Assembly: GCA_964400675.1 (NCBI GenBank)
Contig: CAYNVO010000003.1
Span: 1 to 64,000, forward strand
Origin: 9FT-COMBO-48-23 sp964400675
GTDB taxonomy: Bacteria > Chloroflexota > Dehalococcoidia > GIF9 > UBA5629
DNA length: 64,000 nt
Direction: 5' to 3'
Both the position numbers and the translations under genes were made by a program. The notes below the pieces were generated by a model that ran no database searches, had not been told where the DNA came from, and saw only the letters and a list, made by a program, of their open reading frames with translations. Positions within the stretch are counted from its first letter, which is position 1. Every line of letters starts with the position of its first letter. Below are positions 7,586 to 16,132 of this stretch, in pieces.

Positions 7586-8770
7586 GTGAAACTCAACTTC
7601 AATTACTTTATGCCGACAAAAATTCTTTTCGGTGCTGGAAAGTTAAATCAACTGGCTAATGCCCGTTACTTGCCCGGAAAGAAAGCTCTGATTGTAATTA
7701 GCTCGGGTTCATCCATGAAAAGATACGGCTATCTAGATAGGGTTATTGGCTATTTACGAGATAATGGTGTGCAGTCGACCGTTTTCGACAGGATACTTGC
7801 CAATCCTGTAGTTGAACATGTAACAGAAGGGGCTGCCTTGGCGAAGCAGGAGGGTTGCGATTTCGTTATCGGTCTGGGGGGTGGGAGCAGTATCGATAGC
7901 GCCAAGAGTATCGCCGTGATGGCAAAAAACCCTGGCGAATACTGGGATTATGTTCGGGGTGGCAGTGGCAAAGGGAAGCGTCTTTCAGAAGGTGCACTGC
8001 CGATTGTAGCAATTCCCACCACGGCCGGGACCGGGACAGAATCAGACCCCTGGACCATCATAACAAAAACTGATACGAAGGATAAAATCGGCTGGGGAGC
8101 CGATTGCACGTATCCCACTCTTTCAATAGTCGATTCGGAGCTAATGACCAGCGTCCCTCCGCACCTTACTGCATATCAAGGTATGGACGCATTCTTCCAC
8201 GCTGTTGAGGGTTACCTGTCAATTTTGAATAATCCGGCAAGTGATATGTATGCTTTAGATGCAATCGGTTTGATAACCGAATACCTGCCCATTGCGGTAA
8301 AAGAAGGGAGTAACATAGAAGCACGCTCTGCCCTGGCATGGGCCAGTACACAAGCCGGCTTTGTAGAATCGTTGTCAACCCTTATTTCGCATCACTCTCT
8401 GGAACATGCAATTAGCGCTTATCACCCTGACATTCCTCACGGCGCAGGTTTAATTGCAACCTCGGTGTCCTATTTCAACTACCTTGCACAGCGCAATGGA
8501 GCCAGGTTTCCAGACATTGCCAGAAAAATGGGTGAGGATGTGGATGCATTGCCGGAGCTTGAAAAACCATTTGCTTTTGTTAAAGCGTTAAAAAAGCTGA
8601 TCAATAACATTGGAATAGAAAAAAGTAATTTAGCGAGCTTCGGTGTGAAAAAAGAAGAGGCACCTGCAATAGCCCAAAATTCTATCGAAACAATGGGCGG
8701 CCTGTATCAATACACTCCGGCAAAACTAGATAAAGAAGATGTAGTGAAGATACTTGAAGCCTGTTTTTAG
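7586..8770 (+). CDS. Iron-containing alcohol dehydrogenase
   Basis: Cytoplasmic NAD(P)-dependent dehydrogenase of 394 aa, group III. The N-terminal Rossmann-like half has GGGSSIDSAKSIAV for cofactor binding, then TAGTGTESD. The C-terminal helical half has the metal-ligand histidines in HHSLEHAISAYHPDIPHG. I chose GTG 7586, five nt after GGGAGGC, giving MKLNFNYFMPTKI as relatives start; an ATG 27 nt earlier has no ribosome site. It stands alone, so its substrate (short-chain alcohol or aldehyde) cannot be judged from neighbours. Confidence 0.92.
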   Translation: MKLNFNYFMPTKILFGAGKLNQLANARYLPGKKALIVISSGSSMKRYGYLDRVIGYLRDNGVQSTVFDRILANPVVEHVTEGAALAKQEGCDFVIGLGGGSSIDSAKSIAVMAKNPGEYWDYVRGGSGKGKRLSEGALPIVAIPTTAGTGTESDPWTIITKTDTKDKIGWGADCTYPTLSIVDSELMTSVPPHLTAYQGMDAFFHAVEGYLSILNNPASDMYALDAIGLITEYLPIAVKEGSNIEARSALAWASTQAGFVESLSTLISHHSLEHAISAYHPDIPHGAGLIATSVSYFNYLAQRNGARFPDIARKMGEDVDALPELEKPFAFVKALKKLINNIGIEKSNLASFGVKKEEAPAIAQNSIETMGGLYQYTPAKLDKEDVVKILEACF

Positions 8771-9289
8771 ATAACCTGCCCAAGATAATTGCATAACCCT
8801 CTATGTTAGAGTTGCCATGTACAAGCAGACAGGCCGTCTCTAGTTTTGGTGGGGCTTACTGTACAATAGACAGAACTTTTAGTCTAGCCTTCACCCTCTC
8901 CAAATAATTGGCTTATTACCTAATGGAAGACGTCACGTTTAGCGCTTGATAAATAACACTCAATCTGATAACATAACTATGACTTAAAAAGGAAGCAATC
9001 AATCTCGCAGGTAGATAGTAAGTGACCTGATCGAGGATGACGGTTCGCAATATTGGAGGGTCCATCTTACCATTTCAATTCACAGGCTACTTAACAACCA
9101 AGTTAACCCCTTCGCAATAACAACTGTTAAGCCCATTAATACTTTCCCCTACTTGAGTTTCTGTCGGGAATGTCAGGGCTTGTTGTTGATTGCGTTTAGT
9201 TGTTGACTTTCATTTGTTTCCGTTCTGGTTCCATTTTGAATTAGGCATATCATGAGGCTTTCTGCCTATGATTTAAGGGAGAAAGGCGG
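8771..9289. other. Intergenic region before the methyltransferase operon
   Basis: No convincing gene in 519 bases. It holds one copy of an imperfect repeat (8849-8880, partner at 16038-16069). Near the 3' end a short inverted repeat, TAGGCA...TGCCTA, lies 20-50 nt before the ATG of the first operon gene. The operon promoter should be here (TTGACT-like elements near 9200), but I cannot fix a matching -10, and I see no known riboswitch. Confidence 0.5.
8849..8880 (+). repeat. Imperfect repeat, left of methyltransferase operon
   Basis: GTGGGGCTTACTG, then 10 variable bases, then AGAACTTTT. The same two blocks with identical spacing occur at 16038-16069, and similarity continues for about 20 bases beyond. 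The copies bracket the 9.3-16 kb operon in the same orientation. Confidence 0.6.
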
Positions 9290-9958
9290 ATGACAGCTCT
9301 AAGCAGATTGGTAGATATTGATTCTGGGAAGGCATTACACAGCCTTGGATATAGTAGTAATCACAAGGTACCAGCTCGCATTGTGTCTTTAGTTAACGAA
9401 TACATAGAAAATGCCTGTGATATTATTGAGCCTGCATGCTCATATATCATCAGGGATGTTGACTGGGTTCAGGGCTCGGTCGTCTCTATTCAAGATTCAG
9501 TCATCTTTTTTGAAAGCAAGATCATCGCAGGGCTGCTGGAACAATGTGAGAAAGCTGCATCATTCATAGTAACCATAGGCGGACGTCTGGAAGAAATGGT
9601 TAGCCAACTTGCCAGAGACAGGCTCGTACTCCGTGCTAGAGTGCTGGATGCAATAGGCTCGGTCGCTGTTGAGAGTGTGGCCGACTATGCGCAGGACATG
9701 GTCAGTAAGGTTGCCAGCACCAAGGGGCTTTACATAAGCCGGCGCTTCAGCCCTGGCTATTGCGACTGGGATATCAGTCAGCAAAGCGTGCTCTTTCGGG
9801 TTATGAACGGAGATAACGCTGGGGTGCACTTGACCGAGCAGTGCTTGATGATCCCTCAGAAGTCGGTATCGGGCATTATTGGCATTGGCCCCAGCGAGAT
9901 AGAAAGATACAATCCATGCAAAACTTGTGATAAACGTGATTGTATAGGCAGGAGGTAG
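9290..9958 (+). CDS. Methionine-synthase activation-domain-like protein
   Basis: A 222-aa protein related to the B12-binding activation domain of MetH. The helical N-terminal part is followed by the conserved GLYISRRFSPGYCDWDISQQ core, which in MetH binds S-adenosylmethionine and faces the corrin, and by IPQKSVSGIIGIG. The C-terminus has NPCKTCDKRDC, a Cys cluster seen in stand-alone relatives. As first gene of a corrinoid methyltransferase operon it probably helps reductive reactivation of oxidised Co(II) corrinoid protein, or chaperones it (inference). The next gene begins 11 nt downstream. ATG 9290 follows GGGAGAAAGGCGG. Confidence 0.85.
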   Translation: MTALSRLVDIDSGKALHSLGYSSNHKVPARIVSLVNEYIENACDIIEPACSYIIRDVDWVQGSVVSIQDSVIFFESKIIAGLLEQCEKAASFIVTIGGRLEEMVSQLARDRLVLRARVLDAIGSVAVESVADYAQDMVSKVASTKGLYISRRFSPGYCDWDISQQSVLFRVMNGDNAGVHLTEQCLMIPQKSVSGIIGIGPSEIERYNPCKTCDKRDCIGRR

Positions 9959-9969
9959 AGTTCAAGAAT

Positions 9970-11409
9970 ATGATTCGAAAAGGATTGACGGGGGGCAGCT
10001 TCAAACCCCTTACCGAAGAGTCTGTATCTAAGGTACATGAGACCGTAATGCGAGTAATTGAGGAAGTAGGCTTTCAGGTAAACTCGGAAGCTGCATTAGA
10101 ACTGTTCAAGGGTGCAGGCGCCGAGGCAAACAAAGAAAAGAATCACATTCGAATACCACGTGAATTGGCGCTCCAATTAATAAGGAAGGCCCCATCACAA
10201 ATAAAGCTCTGTGGTCAGGATAAGAAGAACGATATCCTACTGGGTGAGAAGCGGGTATACGCTGGGACAGGAGGAACTGCACTCTATATTTATGAGCCTG
10301 ACACTAAAATACAACGGCCAGCTACATTACAAGACCTGAGAAACATCGCTAAGCTGGTTGACCATCTGAATAATATCCACTTGTTTATGTTATCAACTTA
10401 TCCTAGCGAGCTACCTGTGGAACAAGTGGATGTAAACAGATTCTTTATTGGTCTGGACAATACAACAAAGCATGTGATGGGAGGTGTCTATACTCTGGAA
10501 GGAGTCAGGCAGGTAATAAGGATGGCTGAGATAGTAGCGGGTTCAGCTGAGGAGCTCCGTCAACGCCCCCTCATCTCTATGGTAACCTGCAGCATAAGCC
10601 CGATGAAGATGGATGCCCAATATGGTGATATGCTCTTGGCTATCGCTAAGAGTGGCGTCCCGGTAGTCTGTCCTGCTGAGCCATTATGCGGGGCCACTTC
10701 GCCAATTACACTTGCCGGAAACCTCGTTATCCAAACTGTGGACTCACTGTTGGGCGTAATGCTTACTCAGATTGCCAATCCGGGAACGCCTGTTATCTTC
10801 GGCTCAGTATCCAGTATTACAGATCTCAGAGACCTCAAATACCTCGCTGGCTCAGTGGAGATGGGCTTGCTCAACGCAGCTGGTGCACAGATGGCCCAGT
10901 TTTACCGTCTTCCCTTCTATGCAACCGGCGGTATGACTGACTCCAAAGTTTTGGACTCTCAGAGTGGTTATGAGTCTGCAATAACGAACTTATTATGTGC
11001 TTTGTCAGGAGCCAACTTCATTCACGATGCTGCTGGGCTCATGGAATTTGCGCTAACAATGTGTTACGAGAAGCTTGTTATAGACAATGAGATACTGGGA
11101 ATGGTGATGCGGGCGGTTGAGGGTATAAGAGTAGACGATGACGCTCTGGCTTTTGAAGTCATCAAAGAGGTAGGCCCGGGAGGTCATTTTCTTACCGCCA
11201 AGCATACAAGGCATTTCATGCGTAGAGCGCATTACCATCCCACGCTGAGCGATAGGGAAAGCAGAGAAGATTGGGAACGCAAAGGCAGCAAGCTCACATG
11301 GGAAAGAGCAGCGGAACAGGTTAAAAAGATCCTGGCTGCCCATGAGTTCAGCATTCCAGCCGCAGTACGACAACAGGTACTCTCAGAGATAAAAGGTATC
11401 GTGGACTAA
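9970..11409 (+). CDS. MttB-family (trimethylamine methyltransferase-like) methyltransferase 1
   Basis: Corrinoid-dependent methyltransferase of 479 aa, MttB superfamily TIM barrel. It has no in-frame UAG, so it is of the non-pyrrolysine type, whose characterised members demethylate glycine betaine (MtgB), proline betaine, carnitine or related quaternary amines. Its role should be to move a methyl group from such a substrate to the corrinoid protein at 13784. The ATG at 9970 starts MIRKGLTGGSFKPL; the GGAGG at 9950-9954 is rather far (15 nt), and an in-frame ATG at 9940 inside the previous gene is the alternative. Substrate unknown. Confidence 0.88.
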   Translation: MIRKGLTGGSFKPLTEESVSKVHETVMRVIEEVGFQVNSEAALELFKGAGAEANKEKNHIRIPRELALQLIRKAPSQIKLCGQDKKNDILLGEKRVYAGTGGTALYIYEPDTKIQRPATLQDLRNIAKLVDHLNNIHLFMLSTYPSELPVEQVDVNRFFIGLDNTTKHVMGGVYTLEGVRQVIRMAEIVAGSAEELRQRPLISMVTCSISPMKMDAQYGDMLLAIAKSGVPVVCPAEPLCGATSPITLAGNLVIQTVDSLLGVMLTQIANPGTPVIFGSVSSITDLRDLKYLAGSVEMGLLNAAGAQMAQFYRLPFYATGGMTDSKVLDSQSGYESAITNLLCALSGANFIHDAAGLMEFALTMCYEKLVIDNEILGMVMRAVEGIRVDDDALAFEVIKEVGPGGHFLTAKHTRHFMRRAHYHPTLSDRESREDWERKGSKLTWERAAEQVKKILAAHEFSIPAAVRQQVLSEIKGIVD

Positions 11410-11412
11410 GAT

Positions 11413-12222
11413 ATGCTGGTGATCGGAGAAAAGATAAACGCTTCGAACAAGTCTGTCGCTGAGGCTATCGCCAGGAGAGATGAGGAATACTTGGCAAATT
11501 TGGCTAAAGCGCAAGCTTCTGCCGGGGCTGATTACATTGATGTAAATGTCGGTAGTGGCCAGGGCACACAGCAGGATGAAATAGCAGCTATGAAGTGGCT
11601 AGTAGAGATAGTTCAGACAGCCACGGACAGGCCGATGGCTATCGATAGCGATTCTCCAGATGTTATCGATTCCGCATTACAAAAGTATCAAGGTGAACAG
11701 GTGTTAATTAACTCCGTGACTGCCGAGCCAGCGAGACTAGCATCTATCGGTTCTCTGGCAGCAAAGCGACACGCATGGGTAGTAGCACTAGCTATGGGGG
11801 TGGAGGGAATACCTGACAGCGTAGAAAAGCGTCTGGCTGCCTGCGAACTGATAGCGAAACACCTAACAAGGTTGGGCATGACAGAGGGCCAGATATTTTT
11901 TGACCCCCTTGTGCTGCCTATATCTGTGGATTCCAGTCAGGGGTTGGTCACACTGAAGACCATAGAGCAGATCAAGCACCATTTTCCTGATGCCAGAACA
12001 GTGATTGGCCTGAGCAATATTTCTTACGGTCTTCCAAAGAGGCATCTAATTAATCGTGCTTTTATGTTGATGGCAGCTTATGCTGGTTTGGACGCGATAA
12101 TCGTTGATCCTCTGGATGCTAAAGCCATGAGCCTTGTCAAGGTGGCCAATATGCTTGTGGGAAGAGATAAATCGTGCAGAGGCTATTTAAGGGCTCATCG
12201 GAAAGGTGCCATAGTAGACTAG
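11413..12222 (+). CDS. Methyltetrahydrofolate:corrinoid methyltransferase (AcsE/MtrH-like)
   Basis: A pterin-binding TIM barrel of 269 aa. MLVIGEKINASNKSV at the N-terminus, DVNVGSG near residue 46, AIDSDSPDVI near 77, FFDPLVLPIS near 158 and TVIGLSNISYGLP near 197 match AcsE and the folate domain of MetH. It should transfer methyl groups between the corrinoid protein and tetrahydrofolate, linking the MttB enzymes to the Wood-Ljungdahl methyl branch. It starts 3 nt after the previous stop and precedes the second MttB gene by 17 nt. Confidence 0.9.
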   Translation: MLVIGEKINASNKSVAEAIARRDEEYLANLAKAQASAGADYIDVNVGSGQGTQQDEIAAMKWLVEIVQTATDRPMAIDSDSPDVIDSALQKYQGEQVLINSVTAEPARLASIGSLAAKRHAWVVALAMGVEGIPDSVEKRLAACELIAKHLTRLGMTEGQIFFDPLVLPISVDSSQGLVTLKTIEQIKHHFPDARTVIGLSNISYGLPKRHLINRAFMLMAAYAGLDAIIVDPLDAKAMSLVKVANMLVGRDKSCRGYLRAHRKGAIVD

Positions 12223-12239
12223 CGTAGAGGAGGAATGAA

Positions 12240-13781
12240 TTGCCCAGAGAAGGAATCTTGATTCACAAGCCTTATGAAAGGATTACCGATAAGCAGATCC
12301 AGCAGATCCACCGCGCTTCTATGGAGATTTTGAAGGATCCTGGCCTGATATCTTTCAATAAAGAGGCAGCGGAGATATTCCAAGCCAACGGTGCAGAGGT
12401 TACTACAGATTCCACCAGTGACCATCATTGTTGGCACATAAAAATACCAGAAAGGCTCGTTCTGCAGGCACTCGATAGTGCACCTAAGACAGTCAAGTTA
12501 GGTGCCAGGAACCCGGATAATTCTCTGATAATGAAGGGGAACGAGCCAAGGGTATTCTTTATCACCGGCTCGGAGACGAATATCTGGCTGGATGTTGATT
12601 TTTCAACCTATGTTAAGAAGTCTAACAATGGTACTGAAATCAAGGTTCCTGAATTTCACCCCCGGCGCGGAACAGTTGCTGACCTTTGTAAGTCAGCTCA
12701 TGTCTGTGAGCATTTGGATACTGTGGATGGCTACATCCGCACTGTAAATATCCAAGACAAAGACATTACAGAAGATAATAAGGACGTCAACAAGTTCTTC
12801 GCCTCTTTGAATAATACCACCAAGCATGTTATGTCAGGGCTAACCAGTCTAAAACAACTGGACAACGTTGTGAGGATGGCGGAATTAATAGCGGGAGGCA
12901 AAGAGCAACTCAAGGAAAATCCCGTAATTTCTTTCATTACCTGCTTGGTCAAGAGCCCTCTACAGTTTGTTGAGGATACAACAAATACTTTTATTGAGGT
13001 TTGTCGAAGAGGCTTGCCTGTGGTAGTTTCATCGTCACCTCAAGCTGGTACCAGTGCTCCCATCAAGGAAGCGGGGATTATGGCTCAAATAAATGCCGAG
13101 GTATTGGTTGGCATAACACTGGGCCAACTGGTAAACAATGGGACGCCGGTTCTCTATGGGAGCGTACCAGTGAGGGCACGGATGGACACCCTCGGAGATT
13201 CATACGGTTCCGTTGAAACTAGCCAGTACAACATCAACTGCGTTCAACTGGCAAGGTTCTACAAAATACCAAACTACTCTACGTCAGGTGTTTGCGATGC
13301 CAAGATACCAGGGCAGCAATCGTCTATAGAGAGATTATTCTCAGATATAGTCGTCACTTTGAGTGGTCCCCAGTTTCTACATTGTGCCTATGGTCTCCTT
13401 GACTGCAATTCCATCTTTTGCCTGCTCCAAGCTGTCTTGGACGATGCCCATTTCCAGATGGTCAAATTCTTCCTGAAGCCAGCGCTAATTGGGGAAAAGG
13501 AGATCTCAGAGACTCTGAAGCAGATAAGAGAAGTGGTGACGACACCGCAGAAGCTTTATATTAGCCATATTCGTCCCGTACTGCGCAGCGGGGAGATCTC
13601 AGTACCTTATCCCTTTGAAGGAGATTTGGCAAACGATAACGTGTTTGCACTAGCCTACGACAGGATGAATGAGCTTCTGGCAAAGCCCGTAGAACGTATA
13701 GATTCAGTTACTACTTGTAAGATATTCCAGGAGATTCCAGGGTTATTACCTAGGTTAAATACATATGAAGAAAGGAGATAG
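12240..13781 (+). CDS. MttB-family methyltransferase 2
   Basis: Second MttB-superfamily protein, 513 aa, no in-frame UAG. It is clearly related to the first one (shared NNTTKHVMSG, ISFITC/ISMVTC and GTPVLYGSVP/GTPVIFGSVS stretches) but divergent. It is longer, with an insertion near residues 110-150 around NIWLDVDFSTYVKK. The TTG at 12240 is the start: it lies 6 nt after AGAGGAGGA and gives MPREGILIHKPYERI. An ATG at 12235 runs quickly into a stop. Two different MttB paralogs sharing one corrinoid protein suggest two substrates or sequential demethylation (inference). Confidence 0.88.
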   Translation: MPREGILIHKPYERITDKQIQQIHRASMEILKDPGLISFNKEAAEIFQANGAEVTTDSTSDHHCWHIKIPERLVLQALDSAPKTVKLGARNPDNSLIMKGNEPRVFFITGSETNIWLDVDFSTYVKKSNNGTEIKVPEFHPRRGTVADLCKSAHVCEHLDTVDGYIRTVNIQDKDITEDNKDVNKFFASLNNTTKHVMSGLTSLKQLDNVVRMAELIAGGKEQLKENPVISFITCLVKSPLQFVEDTTNTFIEVCRRGLPVVVSSSPQAGTSAPIKEAGIMAQINAEVLVGITLGQLVNNGTPVLYGSVPVRARMDTLGDSYGSVETSQYNINCVQLARFYKIPNYSTSGVCDAKIPGQQSSIERLFSDIVVTLSGPQFLHCAYGLLDCNSIFCLLQAVLDDAHFQMVKFFLKPALIGEKEISETLKQIREVVTTPQKLYISHIRPVLRSGEISVPYPFEGDLANDNVFALAYDRMNELLAKPVERIDSVTTCKIFQEIPGLLPRLNTYEERR

Positions 13782-13783
13782 TA

Positions 13784-14473
13784 ATGAGTGAAGATATCAT
13801 AGCCATACTTAAGGAAAATGTCATACAGGGAAGAAAAACTATTGATGATGAAGGAATAGACGAAGCACTATCAGGAACACATGGAGTGATGGAGTTGACG
13901 CAGTCAGCGCTGGATAACAGCATCCCTTTAGAGACAATAATTGCCCAGGGCCTGACGGCAGGAATGCAGGTTGTAGGTGAAAAATTCGCCGCCAAGGAAT
14001 ATTTTATCCCCGATATGCTGGCCTCTGCCGAAGCTGTAGGTGCAGCTATGGAAATACTGAAACCACTTCTCGAGGCTTCAAATATAAAGACAAAGGGGAA
14101 ATTTGTTATAGCCACGGTAAAAGGGGATATCCACGATATAGGCAAGAATATTGTTGCTATCTTGCTCAGAGGCGCTGGATACGAGGTTTATGACTTGGGT
14201 GTAGATGTGCCAGGGGAACAAATTGCCAGCGCTGTAAGGGAAGAGAAACCGAATTACCTGGGGCTTTCGGCCCTCCTTACTACCACAATGACAGAAATGG
14301 GAGAGGTGGTTAAGGTGCTTAAGGAGAATGGTCTAAGAGATAAGGTCAAGGTCCTGATCGGGGGAGCTGCAGTCTGTGATGATAATACTGAGGAAATAGG
14401 AGCTGATGCCTATTGCACTGATGGCTTTCATGCTATTAAAGTGCTCGATGCGTTCGATAAAGCAAGGATATGA
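13784..14473 (+). CDS. Corrinoid protein (MttC/MtaC-like)
   Basis: A 229-aa methyl carrier. The N-terminal helical cap (1-90) is followed by a cobalamin-binding Rossmann domain with the cobalt-ligating motif DIHDIGKNI (His lower ligand) near residue 112, then GLSALLTTTM and VLIGGAAVCD. It accepts methyl groups from the MttB enzymes and gives them to the AcsE-like enzyme of the operon. It starts 2 nt after the previous stop with GAAAGGAGA as ribosome site. Identification is firm; the exact partner substrate is not. Confidence 0.94.
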   Translation: MSEDIIAILKENVIQGRKTIDDEGIDEALSGTHGVMELTQSALDNSIPLETIIAQGLTAGMQVVGEKFAAKEYFIPDMLASAEAVGAAMEILKPLLEASNIKTKGKFVIATVKGDIHDIGKNIVAILLRGAGYEVYDLGVDVPGEQIASAVREEKPNYLGLSALLTTTMTEMGEVVKVLKENGLRDKVKVLIGGAAVCDDNTEEIGADAYCTDGFHAIKVLDAFDKARI

Positions 14474-14508
14474 TTCATATACATGCCTTTAATGAGGGAG
14501 GTTAAATA

Positions 14509-15996
14509 ATGGCAGGAATTGCAGGAATTCTAGGAAACGACAACGGCGAGCTAGAAAAGATACTGGAGATAATCAAATACAGAGGCCCACACGAAACTTG
14601 GATAAATCGAGAAGGTCAGGTGAACCTGGGGTGTTTAGAGTTGAATGTGGGCGCAGACTGCAAGCCCGGCTCACACCATGCGTCTCATGGCAAGGCAGCC
14701 GTCATCATTGATGGACGTATATATAATCCAGAAAAAGGAAAAATGACCGACGCCGAGGCGGTGCTTTACTTTTATAACAAGTTTGGCATACGGTTTGCCT
14801 CGAAGCTGGATGGAGACTTCGCCTGCGCCATATCTGATAGGGGGCAAATGATCCTAGCTCGCGATTGGGTGGGCGTAAAGCCTCTTTACTATGGGCACAA
14901 CGATGGCAGATTATGCTTTGCTTCAGAGGCAAAAGCTCTAGTAGGTGTAGCTGATGACGTTAGGGAATTCCCACCTGGCTATGTTTATTCTCGAGAACAG
15001 GGCTTCAAAAAATATGTATCCGAAGCTGTAGAGACCCCTGAATTCAAAGATTATGGTCAGGGTAAGAAGGTAGTACGTCAACTGCTGATGGAAGCAGTAG
15101 AAAAGCGTATGAAAGATAATGCTGTGGGTGGAGTCCTGCTAAGTGGGGGATTAGACAGTAGCCTGATAGCCTACATGGCACGTGAGATAAAGCCAGATAT
15201 TGAATGCTTCACTGTAAGTATGGAGGGCGGAAAAGATCTCCCACTGGCTAAGGACGTAACCAAGTACCTGGGTATCAAGCACCACATTTTGATGTTCGGC
15301 GAAAAGGAGATTAAGGAGATATTACCTTTGGCTATTCACCATCAGGAGATGTATGAGGAAAGCTGCGTCCATGGAGCGATTGCCAATTTCCTAGCCGGAC
15401 GTTTTGTCAGTCCGCATACCAAGTGTGTACTCACCGGCGAGGGGGCAGACGAGTTCTTCGGCGGGTATGATGGCCAGTTCAAGCAAGGAAGTAACCCAGA
15501 GGAGGTCGCCAGCATAGTCGATAGACTCATTAATGTTGCCCACAACACTGCCTTGCAGAGGCTGGATAGACTGAATGCTGCAAATTCTTATGAGAGCCGT
15601 ACACCCTTCCTCGATTCCAATGTAATGGATTTCAGCCTGAAGATACCCATAGAGCACAAGATTCACGGTGAAGAACAAACAGGTAAATGGATTGTGCGGC
15701 GGGCGTTTGACGGCTGCCTGCCTGAGCATGTCATCTATCAGACCAAGCGGTTTTTTGCCCAGGGTTCAGGAGTAGCCTATATCATGCGAGAACAAGCTGA
15801 GAAAGAAATACCCCAGATTGAGTTAAAGGAATTCAACAAGACGGACGGTAATCCATGGCTGTCTTCGGTGGAGGAGCTATATTACTACCGCATTTTTAAG
15901 CAGACCTTCCCTCAGTCTGTGTACGACCGACTGGTTGGCAGGTGGGATCCTATGAGACCTGCTTTCTTCCGCGAAATAGAGAAGGCAACCTCATAA
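14509..15996 (+). CDS. Asparagine-synthase-like protein lacking the glutaminase Cys
   Basis: A 495-aa protein with AsnB architecture: N-terminal Ntn-hydrolase-like glutaminase domain (1-170) and C-terminal ATP pyrophosphatase domain with P-loop LSGGLDSSL (about residue 212) and EGADEFFGGY. AsnB begins MCGI, the Cys being the catalytic nucleophile; here it is MAGIAGIL, so glutamine hydrolysis should be lost and free ammonia or another nucleophile used. The synthase half is intact. It is last in the methyltransferase operon, 35 nt after the corrinoid gene, with GGGAGG before the ATG. This context hints at amide chemistry on a methylated substrate or regulation rather than plain asparagine synthesis (inference). 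Confidence 0.85.
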   Translation: MAGIAGILGNDNGELEKILEIIKYRGPHETWINREGQVNLGCLELNVGADCKPGSHHASHGKAAVIIDGRIYNPEKGKMTDAEAVLYFYNKFGIRFASKLDGDFACAISDRGQMILARDWVGVKPLYYGHNDGRLCFASEAKALVGVADDVREFPPGYVYSREQGFKKYVSEAVETPEFKDYGQGKKVVRQLLMEAVEKRMKDNAVGGVLLSGGLDSSLIAYMAREIKPDIECFTVSMEGGKDLPLAKDVTKYLGIKHHILMFGEKEIKEILPLAIHHQEMYEESCVHGAIANFLAGRFVSPHTKCVLTGEGADEFFGGYDGQFKQGSNPEEVASIVDRLINVAHNTALQRLDRLNAANSYESRTPFLDSNVMDFSLKIPIEHKIHGEEQTGKWIVRRAFDGCLPEHVIYQTKRFFAQGSGVAYIMREQAEKEIPQIELKEFNKTDGNPWLSSVEELYYYRIFKQTFPQSVYDRLVGRWDPMRPAFFREIEKATS

Positions 15997-16037
15997 CATG
16001 CTGAGCAAGTTGTCGAAGCATACAGATGAACGGTAAA

Positions 16038-16069
16038 GTGGGGCTTACTGGACGGAAAGAAGAACTTTT
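16038..16069 (+). repeat. Imperfect repeat, right of methyltransferase operon
   Basis: Second copy of the GTGGGGCTTACTG-N10-AGAACTTTT element, 42 nt after the operon's last stop. See the copy at 8849-8880. Confidence 0.6.
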
Positions 16070-16132
16070 GCCCTGGCTTTCCGCCTCATCACATAGCACA
16101 TCGTTTGTATAAATTATATCTGTCTCACGAGA

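Noticed and set aside
12240..13781. Pyrrolysine-containing trimethylamine methyltransferase
   Set aside because: No in-frame UAG in either MttB gene and no pyl genes in the window.
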